Shown here: positions 12,101 to 27,100 of the stretch, in pieces
How positions within the stretch are numbered: position 1 is the stretch's first letter
Layout of the letters: each line of letters opens with the position of its first letter
Made by a program: the position numbers and the translations under genes
The notes under the pieces: model-generated
Database searches by the model: none
What the model saw: the letters and a program-made list of their open reading frames with translations, nothing else
What the model was told of the DNA's origin: nothing
Source of the DNA: Liolophura sinensis
Lineage: Eukaryota > Mollusca > Polyplacophora > Chitonida > Chitonidae
Reading direction: 5' to 3'
DNA: 64,000 nucleotides
NCBI RefSeq assembly: GCF_032854445.1
Contig: NC_088301.1
Span: forward strand, 50,581,187-50,645,186

Positions 12101-15100
12101 GCTGTATCTCAAAAACTGCTGAAAACTTGCTTTCCTCATGTTAAAAATTACACATCCGTCTTTGATTTCTCTGCATTAATCATTGTTGTTGCAGCACAGA
12201 AATATACCAAATAATCTTAAATCAACAGTTGCAAGAATACTTAGCAACACGCTTATCTCCCCTTACCTTCTTACCAGGGACACTTTGAAAGACTGCCTTA
12301 AAACCAGAGTAAATAAATTTTCCACAAAAATAATTATTAACCTTTTTAAATCAATAAATGCCTTAACATATTCATGGTTTGCTTTTTCAGCATAAATTCA
12401 CCAATCTTAAATAAAATAATTCTCCTTTTTTTCTTCTTAGCCACAATTTTACACTGCATAGGAAAATACCTCACCACTTCTATCTCAATTTCTATGAATA
12501 ATATCTCTCAAACTTTCCAAATGTTTTATCAAACCTGCTCAATTTGTTTGACATATGTGTATATACTATGCTTAGAACTGTTTCTTGAAAAGCCAATTAG
12601 CTGTAATGAGACTGGAATAGGAAGTACATTAACAATTGTCAAAATTTCTATTTACAACAGTTAACTTACACATACCTGACCGTTTTGAGTGGCCAGTTAT
12701 TTCAGAATTATCTTATGTTTAAGTATTTAAATGTAGAATTCACATATGAACGTTACAAAGAAATACTTCTTTATGTGCAGTATACAATTCCTCTGGCTAC
12801 TGAAAAACAATATATAAAGCATGAAGCAGATATACTTTCAGCCAAATATATATCTAAAAATACTGCAATGGTAAACATAAAACAATATTTCTACTTTTTT
12901 AATGAAACTTTTAAAAGTTAAGTCACAACAGAATTCTAATACTCGTCTTGGTTACAACAAATATTACTTCTAATGTACCAAATGGGGAAAATATAGCTAC
13001 CGGTATAAGGAACATACTGAGTATTCACCATACATTCCAAATATTACATTTCATGTTATTTTCCCAGATGTTTAGGGTTTATTCTCTGAAATGGGCCTAC
13101 AATCTGTTGAGCTGATACATTTGACATGAACTCAATGAGGAAGTAAGTGTTCAGTACATGTCCATTTAAGCTGAGTATTTACACTGAAGCCTCAAGCTCA
13201 GGGACATTTTACAAGCAAGTTGAAGTCAAATGGCTGGACACAATTAGGCATACACTGATAGGCTCCATGGCTACAGTTTGCTATGGCCTTTTATACAAAT
13301 CTGGTTCACACAACTGAGATTTTCATGGTGAAAATGTGAACATACTGTATACATTTTGTTTTAATTGGTGAATAAGACTGGAAAGATGTTCATAGAAAAC
13401 GGCCTGTGTACACACACAAAAATAAAAACAAAACAACAGTGGTGATTTTGGCACAATATCCTTTTCCCTTTGAAAACAAATGTGAGGAAAGTTAGACATA
13501 ATTTGCTTAGAGTGAGATCAAGAAGTTAGTTCAATTTAGGGAGAAAGTCAACTCAAATAAATGTGCATGGTACACATCTCACATATTAACCCTATAAATG
13601 TGAAACAGATAGCTGTGGGGATTCCATACAAAATCACACCATTATTAATTCTGTTCACAGCAAGTATTTTATCTTATTGAATTTTCAATGGTTTTGCATA
13701 TTTCTTTTTCTCTTTTGGACAAAGTATGACATACTGTTGAAGCAGGATACAGTATATACATTAACAGATAACCCACTAAGGGGTAGTACTTTGGCAATAT
13801 CTCTTTCTGCATGGAAGCTAGATTAGCATGCCATGTAGGTAAACACCAATGGACAGCAAAGAAGACACTTACTCTTTGATTAAACCATTAATGCAGAATG
13901 ATCTTCACATTATGTGTATAAAAACAAAGTAAAATTGCTACAAAGAACATGACTATATTTTGTTGCTGAAAACGACACCAAGAAAGTTCCTGTGTTTTTA
14001 TAGTGCACGTTGTGCATTTTAAGACACCTCAGGTCTTTTAACTTGTGAAATAGATGAATGCTGAACTGATATAGATATATATATATATAGCATAACATAT
14101 ATCTTCTGTTTCAAGTCAAGATTGGTTAACCAGAAAACAGGACCAGTTTCACAGAGGATTTTTCAAGTCAGGAACAAAAAACGAACAAAATTGGATGAAA
14201 AAATGAATCTTTAAATACAATTACTTTGCTACGTTACAGCCTCTTAATCCTACCTAAATATTAATTCCATATTTCAAATGGCAATAACAACTTTAATCCA
14301 CCTTTCAAATTCTGACCAAAAGTGAAAAACTGCTTCGTGAAACTGGACCCATATATCAGAGTATTGAAATAGCACACAGAGGAAAACACTCGGGAATTAT
14401 GCCTTATATCTTTACCTGATACACTGTCCCATGCTGCATAGATTCAGAACACAAATACTTCACCTTACTTTCATGGTCTTCACACTTTTTTAAAATAGAC
14501 TTCATAAAGATATCTGACATCTTGTAGCAAAATGATTTTGAGTAGTTTCTCAAGAATTAAAGGAAATACAGGATCTAGAAATGATACTGAAATGATACAT
14601 GAACAAATTGAGAACAGGTACAGTTTAAACAGAAATCCGAGACATTATCTCTGGAGCTCTGGAGCTTATATATACATGACTTTTTGTGTGTTTGTAGTGT
14701 AAGAAAGCAGCCAAGCAATACAGATTTAATCACATTAGGACAACTTTTTCTACAATACAGCTGAATTCAGGAGATAATCTGATCAACATTTAATGATTTA
14801 TTCAGATGCTTTAAATGCAAATCCACACTTCTAATTCATCTTTTTGAATTGTAGGCACTGATTCTTGGATCTTATTTGATGTTCAAGAAAATTAATCTCT
14901 TCAGCAAAACTTTTGACGATTTCAGCAGGCTTGGTTAATTGTCTTATCATGTTTTTTTCACTTTTTTCCCCCTTGTCAGATGAACTTTTGGAATGTTCTA
15001 AAGTTTCCCTTGCACTAAAGTGCTTAAACATCAACCTTATCGGAGCATTCCTTCTTGGCAAACCACCAAACTACACCCCGATAAACAAACTACTAGCAGA

Positions 15101-18100
15101 TGCCTCTCTACATCCTAGCAAGAGAAGAAAAGTGGAGTTTCTATGGAAACTGTAATCCAGCTCAGCAAAATTCTGGAAAAGCAAGCTAAGCTAAACTGCC
15201 ATGAATAATGCATGGAGTTCCCATTTTGCTCCCACACCCACCCATCCACCCCCCAAAAAATAAATCTCCACACAGGAGATGTGTGGCTATGAGAATTATT
15301 GTTTATAAATTTATTACTATAGCTGGTATTAATGAAATTAAACCTAAATTATACACTGGTTGATTCAACTGGCTCTGCATAACCAGACTTACACTATTTC
15401 TATAAAACATAAAATTTGATTATACCCCAAAAAAACCATTATATATATGATTATCTTCATGTAGACAACCTACTTTAAAGAGAGTTAAATGCTGAATATT
15501 TCAAATGATACTTATGATAAGTAATTCTAGCTGTTTAATTAATGGCAAAGGTAAACATATGTCCTGGAGGGGGAAACTTACAAACCTTCAAATACAAGCA
15601 GTGTGTTTATTTAAAACCGGCATAGATAAAGTGAGTTTCTTCTTGCCTGAAGCAAGGTCCTTCAGTTCTCCAGTTTAAGCTAAGATTTAAGAAGTTTTAG
15701 TTCTGGCTTAATTTTAATATGACACCAAGAATCTACATGTGTTTTCTTCAGATTATAGGCCTATTTTTTTCAAATTAACTCAACACTGCAACTCAATATG
15801 TGGAGATGTTCTTCTCAAAAATCTATTCATGATGTCTCAAAAAACATAAAACTGAAACAATTCTTTCACTTCCATAAACTCCTAAAATTACAAAAATAGT
15901 TTGACAAGAAGTAAAGACAGTTGTATATTTTTTAGTATTTAAATTGTGTTTTAGAATATGTAAATGCAAGAAGTTCTGTCTTTTTTGCTCGACTAACCCC
16001 AAACAGAAATACATGTTACAAACTACAGTTGGCATTCAAACTGTTGGCTTTCTGGTATAATACAGCTGTCTGCATACCTGGAAATGCAGGGAACATTCAA
16101 AACCGCCAATCCTTAAAATAGCACTGTGTTACCAATGGTAACCAAAGCTAAGATGAGTGTTGTGTTGGTTTATGCTGAGCAGGTGCCACATGTGAAGGCA
16201 GAAACACAACCCAGAGACCTTTTGACCTTCATCCTCCATGACCTGGCTGCCATCATTCAACACTTGCTTACTTCAGAAGGAACACTTCTATACCCCCATA
16301 CTTTAGCACATGGGTTAAACTTGGCTCATAGGATTCTTCTCAGGTTTACAACAATACAATAACCTCAACAATATATGACTTATATATATCTTCAGAATGC
16401 GTTTTGAAAACCTTGCTGAAAATGCAGCAGAACTGAAATATGTACTGACGATGTCTTACAAAATGTATTAAAATTGATCTCCAAAACTAGCAAACAGAAA
16501 TCATTTTCTAGTACTCGTGGAAAACATTTTCCTTGTAAGGTTTATTCCTTTCACAAAAATTTTCTGCTAATTTTTAAAAGGAATCATACTTGGGCAATGT
16601 GTACCATATACAACCAGCTTAAATGCCACAGAAAATTTTAAAAGATGCCTACAATCCCACATAAAACAAGAAATCCCCAATCAAGGTGAAATGTGAGAAT
16701 CTGAACAGCAGGACATAATGTACTCACGATTAGAGCAAACAATGGAAACCAGCAACCTAGTAAAATGCATACACAGGCAGCACAGGCAGCTAAAAATGTG
16801 ATCTTTATTAAAATTTACCAGTAATACAGAGCATCTCTTAACCGTTTGACTGGTGCAAGCAAACCCCAAGTGTACATATACCACCAAAAGCCCTATATGA
16901 ATTCTGCTTCACAATCACTAACACTACTTTTGGGTTGGGTGCTGTTCACTGCTGCTTTGTGACAGCTTGACATTTGCTATTTGAAAGCTGCCAGTGACAG
17001 ATTTGCCTCCCCTTCACAATTTCCTGACTGCAGCCCAGACAGCCCCTGCTGATAAACTAGATGGCTGACCTCCAACAATGATTTCACACATCCCTTATTA
17101 TATCCTGTTCATACTGCCAGACATTTAACAAACATCAACTGCACTTGTCTTCACTTCACTATGCTAGAGCTCCACAAAGGTGAATCTACTGTAACACACC
17201 ATAGTTTTTCTAAAGTTTGATTAGCTGAAAGATGAAATTTGGTGCCTTAAATTCTTGATTCAAAACTGCCTTATCAGTAAAATCAGTTGAGGCATGTAAA
17301 ACTGGTATAAACAAATGAATTATGTGAATACCATTCCATTGGAAACTTTCAACTTTTCTACATTTTTAATGACCTGTTTTTTTTCATACTTATCCACTTT
17401 TTTATGCAGGTAAGCAATATAAAAAGCAAGATGAACTGCATGGTTCAAGCATTTTACCTGAGGCACATCCAGCCATTTTTTCAGCAGCATCCATGGCTTC
17501 CTTAGCATTCTGTCTACCTTTCTTAGGATCCCAGTCTTCCCAGTCAGGGCACAAACCTGAAAATCAGAAACATACCATTTGGGTTAATTCATGAACAATT
17601 CATTTAATTCGTGTTTTATGCCATACTCAAGAATATTTCACTGATACAATGGCGGCCAGCATTATGGTGGGAGGAAACCATCAGAGCCTCAAAGCCATTT
17701 GATCTATTTTGGTAGCAAATCCTTGTCAATGTACAGCAATAAATTATGTGCCACAAGAACTTGCCAGAAATTCATCCAACCGTATTTCAGAACTATGACA
17801 TCTCAAAAACTCTTAAATGATGCTAATTATGAATCTTTAAGACAACCATTCGCATGATTACTATTGAATATCTTTTGAAAGTTAAGAAATGTGTTTATAA
17901 TAAACTCTTTCCACAATACCCAGGAATAATGCAAATTCAGATAAGTCAGTATATATGTACACTATACATAAAAACATTGAAGAGAAAATTCACAGGTGTA
18001 TATTGACACTTACCTGGTCCCACGGCATCAACCAAAGCCCCAATGGCGCGACCATCGTTCCAGTCCGTGGTGAAGTTCTTGATTGGCAGATCTGGGATCT

Positions 18101-21100
18101 TGGTCTGGATCCAGTTGAGCAGTCTCTGTTTTGGGGTGGGGCCTCCTTCTGAGGGCGTGGGTTCTTCCCCCTCCCACATGGGCATGGAGATTGAGTAATG
18201 TAAAATGAGCGTCCATATTAAACCCAGGATCAGCTTTAGCTTCTTATCCACTATATCAGAACTGTCTGCAAAGTTAAAAAAAGTCAGAAACATGTTGAGT
18301 TTATGTCTGTATCACTAATATTTTTCAATGAAATTATTTTTAGACCTACACAAAATGATGTGATAATACAATGAATGTCATTCAGATAAATGTGCCTTCA
18401 AGTCACAAAACATTTATTTACTTATCTGACTGGAGTTTTATGCTATACTTAAGAATATTTCACTTATACCACAGTGGCCAGCATTATGGTGGGAGGAAAC
18501 CAGGTAGATCCCCAGGAGAAACCCACGACCATCCACTTGTTTCTTACAGACCTTCCCATTTAAGGCCAGAGAGGAAGCCAGGGTGAGTTTGACTTGAACT
18601 CACAGCATACACAATACAGATACAAAATACATAATATGTGTGCCATATCCATTCATATTATAATACATCTGCCACTAGCCTGTGTCTTTCTAAAGTAAAG
18701 AAGCCTAGTTCTTATTTTCTGAAGTACAAATGTCTAGTTATTGTAGATTCAGAAATGTGTTTAATGCAGGAAGATCAGTAAATTTGTTCAAGTACTGCTT
18801 AAATGGTAATGCACACTTTGCCCTATTGCAAAGGTATAAGCAAATGACTCAGAAGGTGTTAAAAATCATGCTTATGAAGAAAAGTCTAGAGTGTTATTCG
18901 AACTATTCAATCTTATTTCCAACTGTGTGTGTCCTTCTTGTACACATCTCCCTGAAAACTGCTGCCAAAATGAATCATGCTCTAAATACTCTGATGCTAC
19001 ACCAAATTCAACATACATACTTCAAATAAACATTTCTGACCTCAAGATGATGTGATGTTTATAAACGTTACCATCCTGCCAAACATGCATAATGTTATAC
19101 AAGACTGGGCGGAGCACTTTTTTCAAGGTTTCAGTTGAAGTTCAAGCAGTTATCAACTGTAACCTTAAGGAACTTAACTACCACAACACTTTCATAACCA
19201 ATACTTTATAACACTGTATAATGTTTATAACACGCCTACACACTGTGTCTATAACTGTGTGTTAATATACGCCAACAAGCTTAATTACAATACATGCAAA
19301 GATAGTTGCCAACTGCAATGCTTAGTACAGTCAAAAAGAACCATAGAGCTGCATTAAGTACAGCACTGAGATACTGGCATCTTATCCAATACTGGCCCAC
19401 AAACGCCATTATGAATACCTATTTCAGTGATACAACACGAGGATGTACATGTGTCCGACTTGTATGCACTTTGTGGATGTAATTTATCACCATCTCACAT
19501 TATCAATCATCACTAGCATCAGGTATAGCTTTACTGGAAAAGGTCAAACGCCTGTGTAATACATTATAAGAACACAACTGATAACTGCTTAGCCAGCATT
19601 CCAAATGTGTCAACTTTCTGCTCTGCGTAACACACAGTTGTAACATGGATGCATGGCGCTTAAATATAACATCACAGGAATAAAACTAAATGAGAATTTA
19701 ACAGTACAGTAGCATAAATATCTTAAGAGTTTGTAAGGCAAAAGGTTCATTCTTAATCCAATAAAATAAAGTCCTCCTTAGTCTCTCATTTTTGCTGCTC
19801 ATCTGTTAAAACTAACAGCTCCTTTTTTACAAGATGCAGACCTACAACATTTCCATGTCTAAAAATACTGTTACTTTTCTGAGCTTTGAAAGGTCAAAGT
19901 TGAAGACAATCCAGACTGCTGCGGCCCTGGATCCACAGGTGATGGCTGTCAGAATGCTAGCTTTGTAAATCATTGTTCTCAAGCAAATACACACATTTAG
20001 CGCTAACCTAACTCTAAAAAACCCTTTACAGCCAAAAGGAGCGAGTGTCTAAACACCAAGACTCCAGTGCACATGATACTGGATGTATCTCAACATTTCA
20101 GGAATCACTTGCAATTAAAAAGTTGTCAAATAATTAGAATTTGGTTTGTTGAAGATGGATTGTAGACAAATTGAAAAAAAAAAGTGAATCTGCACTGTTA
20201 AGGATATCATACCAGGTGCTGATGATTTCTCCACATAACAATATAGACAGGAGATTCATTAGGACAAACTAATTTCTGAAACCACAGGAAGTTTGTTCAT
20301 CATTTCTTTACTTTTGACGAAAAGAAATGGCAGATTACGTGCAAGTATAACATTATCTCTAATAGTATAATTTAAGCCCACCACTAACTGTTCGTTCTCT
20401 ACCCATGCAGAGTTGATAGCTTATCCTAGGATTGAGTGCACCCACACACATGCACTCTGATCATAGCAAAAGGGGTAGGTCAAATTCCAGAAGATGTGTA
20501 TACATGCCAAACAAAACAGAATTTGCTGGAATGGACTAGACAGATCACCAACACCTTGTACTGTGAAAAGTGTTTGTAGATCCAAGGATATTATTATACC
20601 TGGATATATACCCAGCTAAACTTATATGGAAAAAAGTTTGTACATACTACACTCTCGTTAGAAGAGAACATTATACTGAGCATTACAATTTATTCTTTTT
20701 CTGAACATCTAAACCAATTCTAGACTGAAAGAATCACCATAGAAATAACCTGTTACAGTGTTCACACCTTTTCAGTAACAAAGAGGCCAATGTGCACTTG
20801 GATCCTGGGATTATCCCCGAAGACGCACCTTTTTGTGCACATCACAAGTTGGGTGTGTGACCAGCTCGAGGGAGCATGAATAGACACCCGCCAAAACAAG
20901 TAGGACATCATATATAGATGAACCTTTTACATTTCACAGTATGTTGCAAGAAAAATATGTTGCATTTCAGAAATATGGAAGATGGGGAAAAAAAAAAAAA
21001 GTCTCTATTTTGTAACATTTTCATACAGACGTCTGTTGACAGAAGTCATGTTTCATAGTATATATGGAACTTTTTACAGTATGTTCTGAAAATGGGTTTT

Positions 21101-24100
21101 ATTCAGTTTGGTCCAAGATGAACTTATCAAATGATAATGTCTTCAGGTGGAAATGATATTGAGTTTAATAAAGATATTGAAGCTGTTTAACTATCATGGA
21201 TCACCTAACTTTCTATCACGGATATCATTCAGGTATGATAATATGATTTATTTATTTATTGATTTCATTGTTGTTTTATGCCGTACTCAATAATATTTCA
21301 CTTATGCAACGGAGGCCAGCATAATGGTGGGAGGAAACTGGGCAGAGCCTAGGGATTAGTGCTAATATGAACTATCTGACTATACACACAAATGATCATA
21401 TCAGTCAAATGAAAAGCAAAGGATGATCTATAACCACAGCATTACAAACCCACAAAGAATGCAATTACAAATGTGACAGGGTGAGGTGCTTGACAGCAGG
21501 TAAAATTGTTCCAATTTCCGCATCTGCTGGCTGAATCGGTACGTGCAGTACCCACCATATTATATGGATGAATTAGAACCTCATTTCCTCTGGTGTGGCA
21601 AATATGAACCCATTTATCTGCCACTCATCAAATTATATCTCGCCAGTGGTGGTAGCCACCAGGCATTAGCAGGGTTATAATGTAATGGGCCGAGCACTGA
21701 CACTGTGTCATCTAAAAGCTACCCCTAACCTTGCTAAAATTTGAAAGTCATCCTGGCAGTTTTAGGTTTGCATGCACTTTCTGCTTCATATATGATACAA
21801 GGCCATACATGACCAATATTTAGACATATATCCATACACTATACCAGGTCTGCATGTACTCCAAATCTATACTTACACTACTCAAAGGGCTTATCCCTAC
21901 ATACTGTGTCTATAACTTCTGAATCAGTACATATGAGTAAAGCGTTAAGTAAACATTGAATGATTGAACAGACCATCAGTTCATTCATACAGAATCAATA
22001 AAATCAGCATACACCTTTATTATAGACAACCTAAATTCATAAAAGTGTTTAACTAATTCATTACAATTTCCTTGTCTGGTATAAACTGATTATATTCAAT
22101 GTAACATAACCGTAACAAATCAACAACAACAAAACAAGGTTGTTATGATAAACTAAGTAGCCTGCCATCATTTAAAAACCGGAGTTTAATGGTCTAAGTG
22201 TATTGTAAATTCAAACATTCAGCTTCCGTCTACATTATTTCAAATCTATCAGAAAAACTTAAATATCTGAAAGTGAACACACGTACATGAGTTAACAGTG
22301 CAACCGAAGTCAAGAAGCGGATTACAAGTAGATCAGCCCACTTTTTGCTGATGATTGCAGTAAATTCCAAATCCAGTATGCTTGATCAGTTAAATACATG
22401 TCATTCAATCTTCTCTCTGACCTTCATGACCACAAGATCACATAGACTACAGACATATTTGCGTCATTGTTAATGATAACTAACACCTACAGTATTAAAG
22501 TCTTGAGAGTGATTTGTTCAGATTACCGGAGCAAAGTTCCCTGTTCTACCTGCACACCTACATCTCTTGAAAACTTGTTGGAAGTCTAGACAGAATGAAG
22601 TAGAGGGGATATCTAGTTCAACATTTAATGTCAACAAATCCAAAGATCCTCTCTCAAAGTAGCTGTCAACATCAAAGCATTTTTACAATGACCACTGTCA
22701 CCACCAGAAGTTTAATCTCCTGTAAACTTAAATCAGTTCTACAAAAAGTAAGGTATGTCAGGTATGAAAGTGGTATGATTAAGAAATATGCAGGTAGTAC
22801 ATGTGTTCTACCTACAAATGACAAACTGGAATTCATAGGTCCAAAGTTCCCACGTAATAAACTTAGAATAATCATAGAATGTCCATGCAATAAAAAGTAC
22901 TTCTGGCTCATTCATTCATGACTACATTCAAATGCACAGGGGATGAATGGAATGTTTTTTGGTGTAAAAACTTAAGATACAACCATAATGAAACACTTCA
23001 TAAATGTCTAAATAGAGATGGGTAGGCAGTTCGTCCAGTAGTATAATAAGAAGCCTCTAACTATACATCTACTACTGAGGAGCATTTACCGCTGCCAGTT
23101 CGCACTATATGCGGTGACAATTGACGTCAGCCTCATTCACTACAGGATTTCCTACAATCAGGATATCCCACACACTACCACCTCTGTCAGAGTCAAAGGT
23201 CATGGGGGAACACCCAATGTTGCTGACAGGTTACCATGGCAACAGGTCATGCGGCTTGTGGCAAATTTGCCATATATGGTCATTTTCTCATAGCCTGACA
23301 CCAGACAGCTGTAAATGTCACCTCCAAGCGGACAAATAAACTAAATCTCCTTGCCAGACTAGTATGTGCGCAACAAATGACTAACATAACCTACACTATA
23401 GGCACTTCACACCTAACATGCATCTTTATATGGTTTTGTCTACACCTAACAGCAAACTTGACTGACCTAATTTCAAGACAAGGTTTTCACTAATTCATCA
23501 TTTTCATCACTAATACTCTTTTTTTTATTAAAATATAACTTAAATTCAGACTATACTGCATACAGTTTATTTCTGTCATTATTAACACCTGCATACTCAA
23601 AATTTTCCATTTACACAATAGCATTTTATAATGGATTTATTTATTTGATTGGTCTTTTACAGTGCACTCAAGAATATTTCACTTATATACTTCATTGAGT
23701 GAAATATAGCCTCCACTCTAAAGGATGGTTTACAGACATTTCTACATATTTGTGAGAAATATTTGAAAACCTAATAAACTTTTTAGCTAACATTTCATTT
23801 TGTCCTACGCAGATTACAACCCATGCAAGTTCAATATGTACCTTCGACAGTCACCAAAACATAGTTTATTGAAGGAGTCATAAAAGAAAAGCATGCAAAT
23901 TTCATTAACTTAAAAGCAGTAGAATACACCTACACAAAAACTGTACAACTTTACACAGTGACAGGTGCTATGGTTAGGTTTTCACTGGTTCAGGAGTAGG
24001 TCAATATTGATCTTACAGTATTAAATACGAATAGACTGCTCAGTAAAAGGCCTAAAACTTGCCAGCCCTACAAATCAACTCTGACCTTCAACTGAAGGAG

Positions 24101-27100
24101 CTAGGGCTGTTTTGACTACTAGGCCACTCCATCCCACACTAGATCATTCCACCCACAAACTTTCTTCCTCTCACAAATTTGAAGAATGCTTACTCTACAG
24201 CTATGAAAATAGCATAGATCTGCCCACGACAGGACACATGAAAGGGCATACTGGTATTGGTACTTAAGAACAGCTCAGCCAGATCGAAAGGGATAGCAAT
24301 AAAATATCTTTTTGCCCTATAAACACAGATATGCAGTTAATCGACTCAATATGGAGTAGACTAGCAGCCCCATTTTTTCTTAACTTAATTATCAGTACAT
24401 GCTTTATCAGGAGTTATTTTTAATTATTTCATATTCATAATACTAGTGTAGAGGGTTCAAGCAGCGAGGAAGGGGAAATCTACATATGCATTGTGCAAGA
24501 CTAGGATTGAACTCACACCTAACGTGTCCTACTGGTTCTAAGGCAAGCACCTTAACCACTCGGTCTAGGCTTGCTTCCATATATTGTACTAAATAGACCT
24601 TGCTAATAGTACACCATGCACTGTGCAGTCCCATAATCCAGTATACAATTTCCAAGTTCAAGAAGCTACAACAAGTGTGCATGACTGTATCAAAAAGTAT
24701 ACACTAACATACCAATGTTATCTTATGGTTGTGAAGGTAATTGGCCAAATTCTGCATCACACCTATATTTATAATGCCTTGAAGGTTTCATGGAAATTCT
24801 GAACTGACTAACATCACTATCATTAAATACACATAACCCTTAAACTCTGCTTCAGAAAAAAATATTAAGAGTGACAGTGGAATGTGATCTAATCATTTAC
24901 CTTTTTTTTTTAGGGGAGGGCAAGGAGAAACCTACACCTACAAAACTAAACTTGGACTTCTTTCATGAGGTTTTACATACTACCAAACCATAGCTGTTCT
25001 ATGCGTATGTTATTCCTACACAGCTGTGTGTCCATAGGTATCCTACATATACTGCCTAAAAACTTACATCCATTCGTAAAACTGAGAGAAATAAATTACC
25101 TATGTACCTTTCTCAAAATGTGGTGATATTCAACTCAGTCACTGTGAATGCCCCAGTTTCGAAATCGGAACAATGATAACCTTGTTGTTATGGTAACACA
25201 GGAAACACCTGGGTTTCATATTTGGGAATATAATACACACCTTTTTCCTGACCACCTTTTTTCAAGCATGCCCTGAAAATGTGGATCCCATAAATCATTG
25301 CGAATTCTAACTGCTGTAGAGAAATGAAAGTCATATGTACAACATGGCTAGAATATACAACACAATTTCTGTCTCCCTGTTTGTTCACTGCGGCTGAATC
25401 TGTATGTTAAAATGTTCGGACTGATCAAAAACACATTCCTGACCACAACAACAAACAACCCCTCTGTCACCTAACATACACCTAAACATGAATACCTGTA
25501 AAATTACATAACAAAATAATAGTTTCAGAGAATTTACCCACTGGGGAACTTGACATCACATTTTGATCCATGCTACCATAATAAATCTCAAAATGTCACA
25601 CCAATATATGGTTTATACCACTAAAATAAGTGCTCAAACCACTATAATAAGTGTTCATACCACCACTGTAATATATGATTCATAATACTGCAATAAATGT
25701 TCATAATTGTACCGATGTAACAAATGTCCACACCACTGTAATAAATGTCCATGCCACTGTAATAAATGTCCATGCCACTGTAATAAATGTCCATGCCACT
25801 GTAACAAATGTCCACACCACTGTAATAAATGTTCATGCCACTGGTCCATAACCAAAGCCTTAGAATGCAAAATTACTCTAAGAATTCATTATCACTTTTA
25901 TTTTTCCATTTATAATTATAAACATGACAAAAATGTAGATGTGGACATTTCTGACAATATTAAGATACCAGTCATTCTTGTAATGCTCAGTTTATCAGAC
26001 ACATGTCTATTCAACTGCTCAGTCAACAACTGCCAACACTGCACCCACAACATCAAATTGCATGTCCTATTTCATGCCTGAGAATATGAAATATTTCTTG
26101 TGAATGAACTGTCCATGTGAATATGCTCCTCTCTCAGCGGATCAGTGTAGGTCATTTAAAAGAACTGAGTACTATAAGTTGAAAATCAATGTGACAAGTC
26201 GAAATGAAAATCAGCAGTTAGTCCAGGTATATGACAAACAGATCTAACAAGCAGAGTGCATGAATGGCCAACATTCAGTTTGACTGATGACCAGGATCAA
26301 AATTAGCATAAGGAGGGTCTATTAACATGGCTTATTCTTGGTATTAAGTATTACTAAAAATTTGTCAGTCAGTCTTTCTTAAATACAAAACTCAGAAGCA
26401 ATAAACTGTTCATCTCAAGATTTTACAGAAAAGCACATTCCAAAAGGAGAGCTGCATTCAAGTAAGTTACAAGGTCTCCTGGAAGGTGTCATGGAAATAT
26501 TAAAACGGTGAATAAATGTAAACTAATTATTTGGATATTTCTGGTATTAAGTCGCTTTTCCTTTTATATATCTGTGGGCATATGACAATGTCCACAGACA
26601 ATCAATGAACAATCCCTTTCATGCTGACAGCTACACTTACCATAATGTCTTTTATGGGCTTTCTGACAAGTTTTGTTGATTGCTGAAAAAGTTCACCTAT
26701 AACGAACTTGAGTCATCACATCCTACGAACAGGTGATTGGTGATCTAGAATAGTCTAAGTGAAACTGGGCTTTTAAGTCTCATTTGGTATAGAGGGCTGA
26801 AGAAGCTCTGGCTCCAATGTCAGGAGACCTTCGCAATCTGCAGGTGAAATATCTACCTATATGGAAAGACAGAATCATTACACTGGCTTTGTTACATCTA
26901 CTACAACTGAACAAATGTGCTACAATGCCAGTCAACACTGTATTATGCAATGTAATTTTTCATCTTGTCTATGCTGTTTTTAGCTATTACATGTGTAGAA
27001 GTAACAGGATTACACAGTTTCTTTTTCCCCACATTGCTAGTTTATATAATGAACATTATATCCATAGCTTCACCTTTCTAAAAGAAAAAAAAAACTGTGA

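Larger units (their letters stand above)
12069..17457 (-). other. Filamin intron 3 (5.4 kb)
   Basis: AT-rich, without filamin-like coding. It holds a small foldback element (14140-14350) and a possible terminal exon (about 14775-15115). The stretch 16100-16360 is slightly richer in G and C, but I recognise nothing in it. Confidence 0.7.

Noticed and set aside
18556-18565. CArG match CCATTTAAGG before exon 2
   Set aside because: It lies inside a dispersed repeat copy, and several such matches are expected by chance in this AT-rich window.
25642-25870. Open frames on both strands with a repeating seven-residue pattern
   Set aside because: They are by-products of the 21-bp minisatellite, whose unit length is a multiple of three; no start context or family match.
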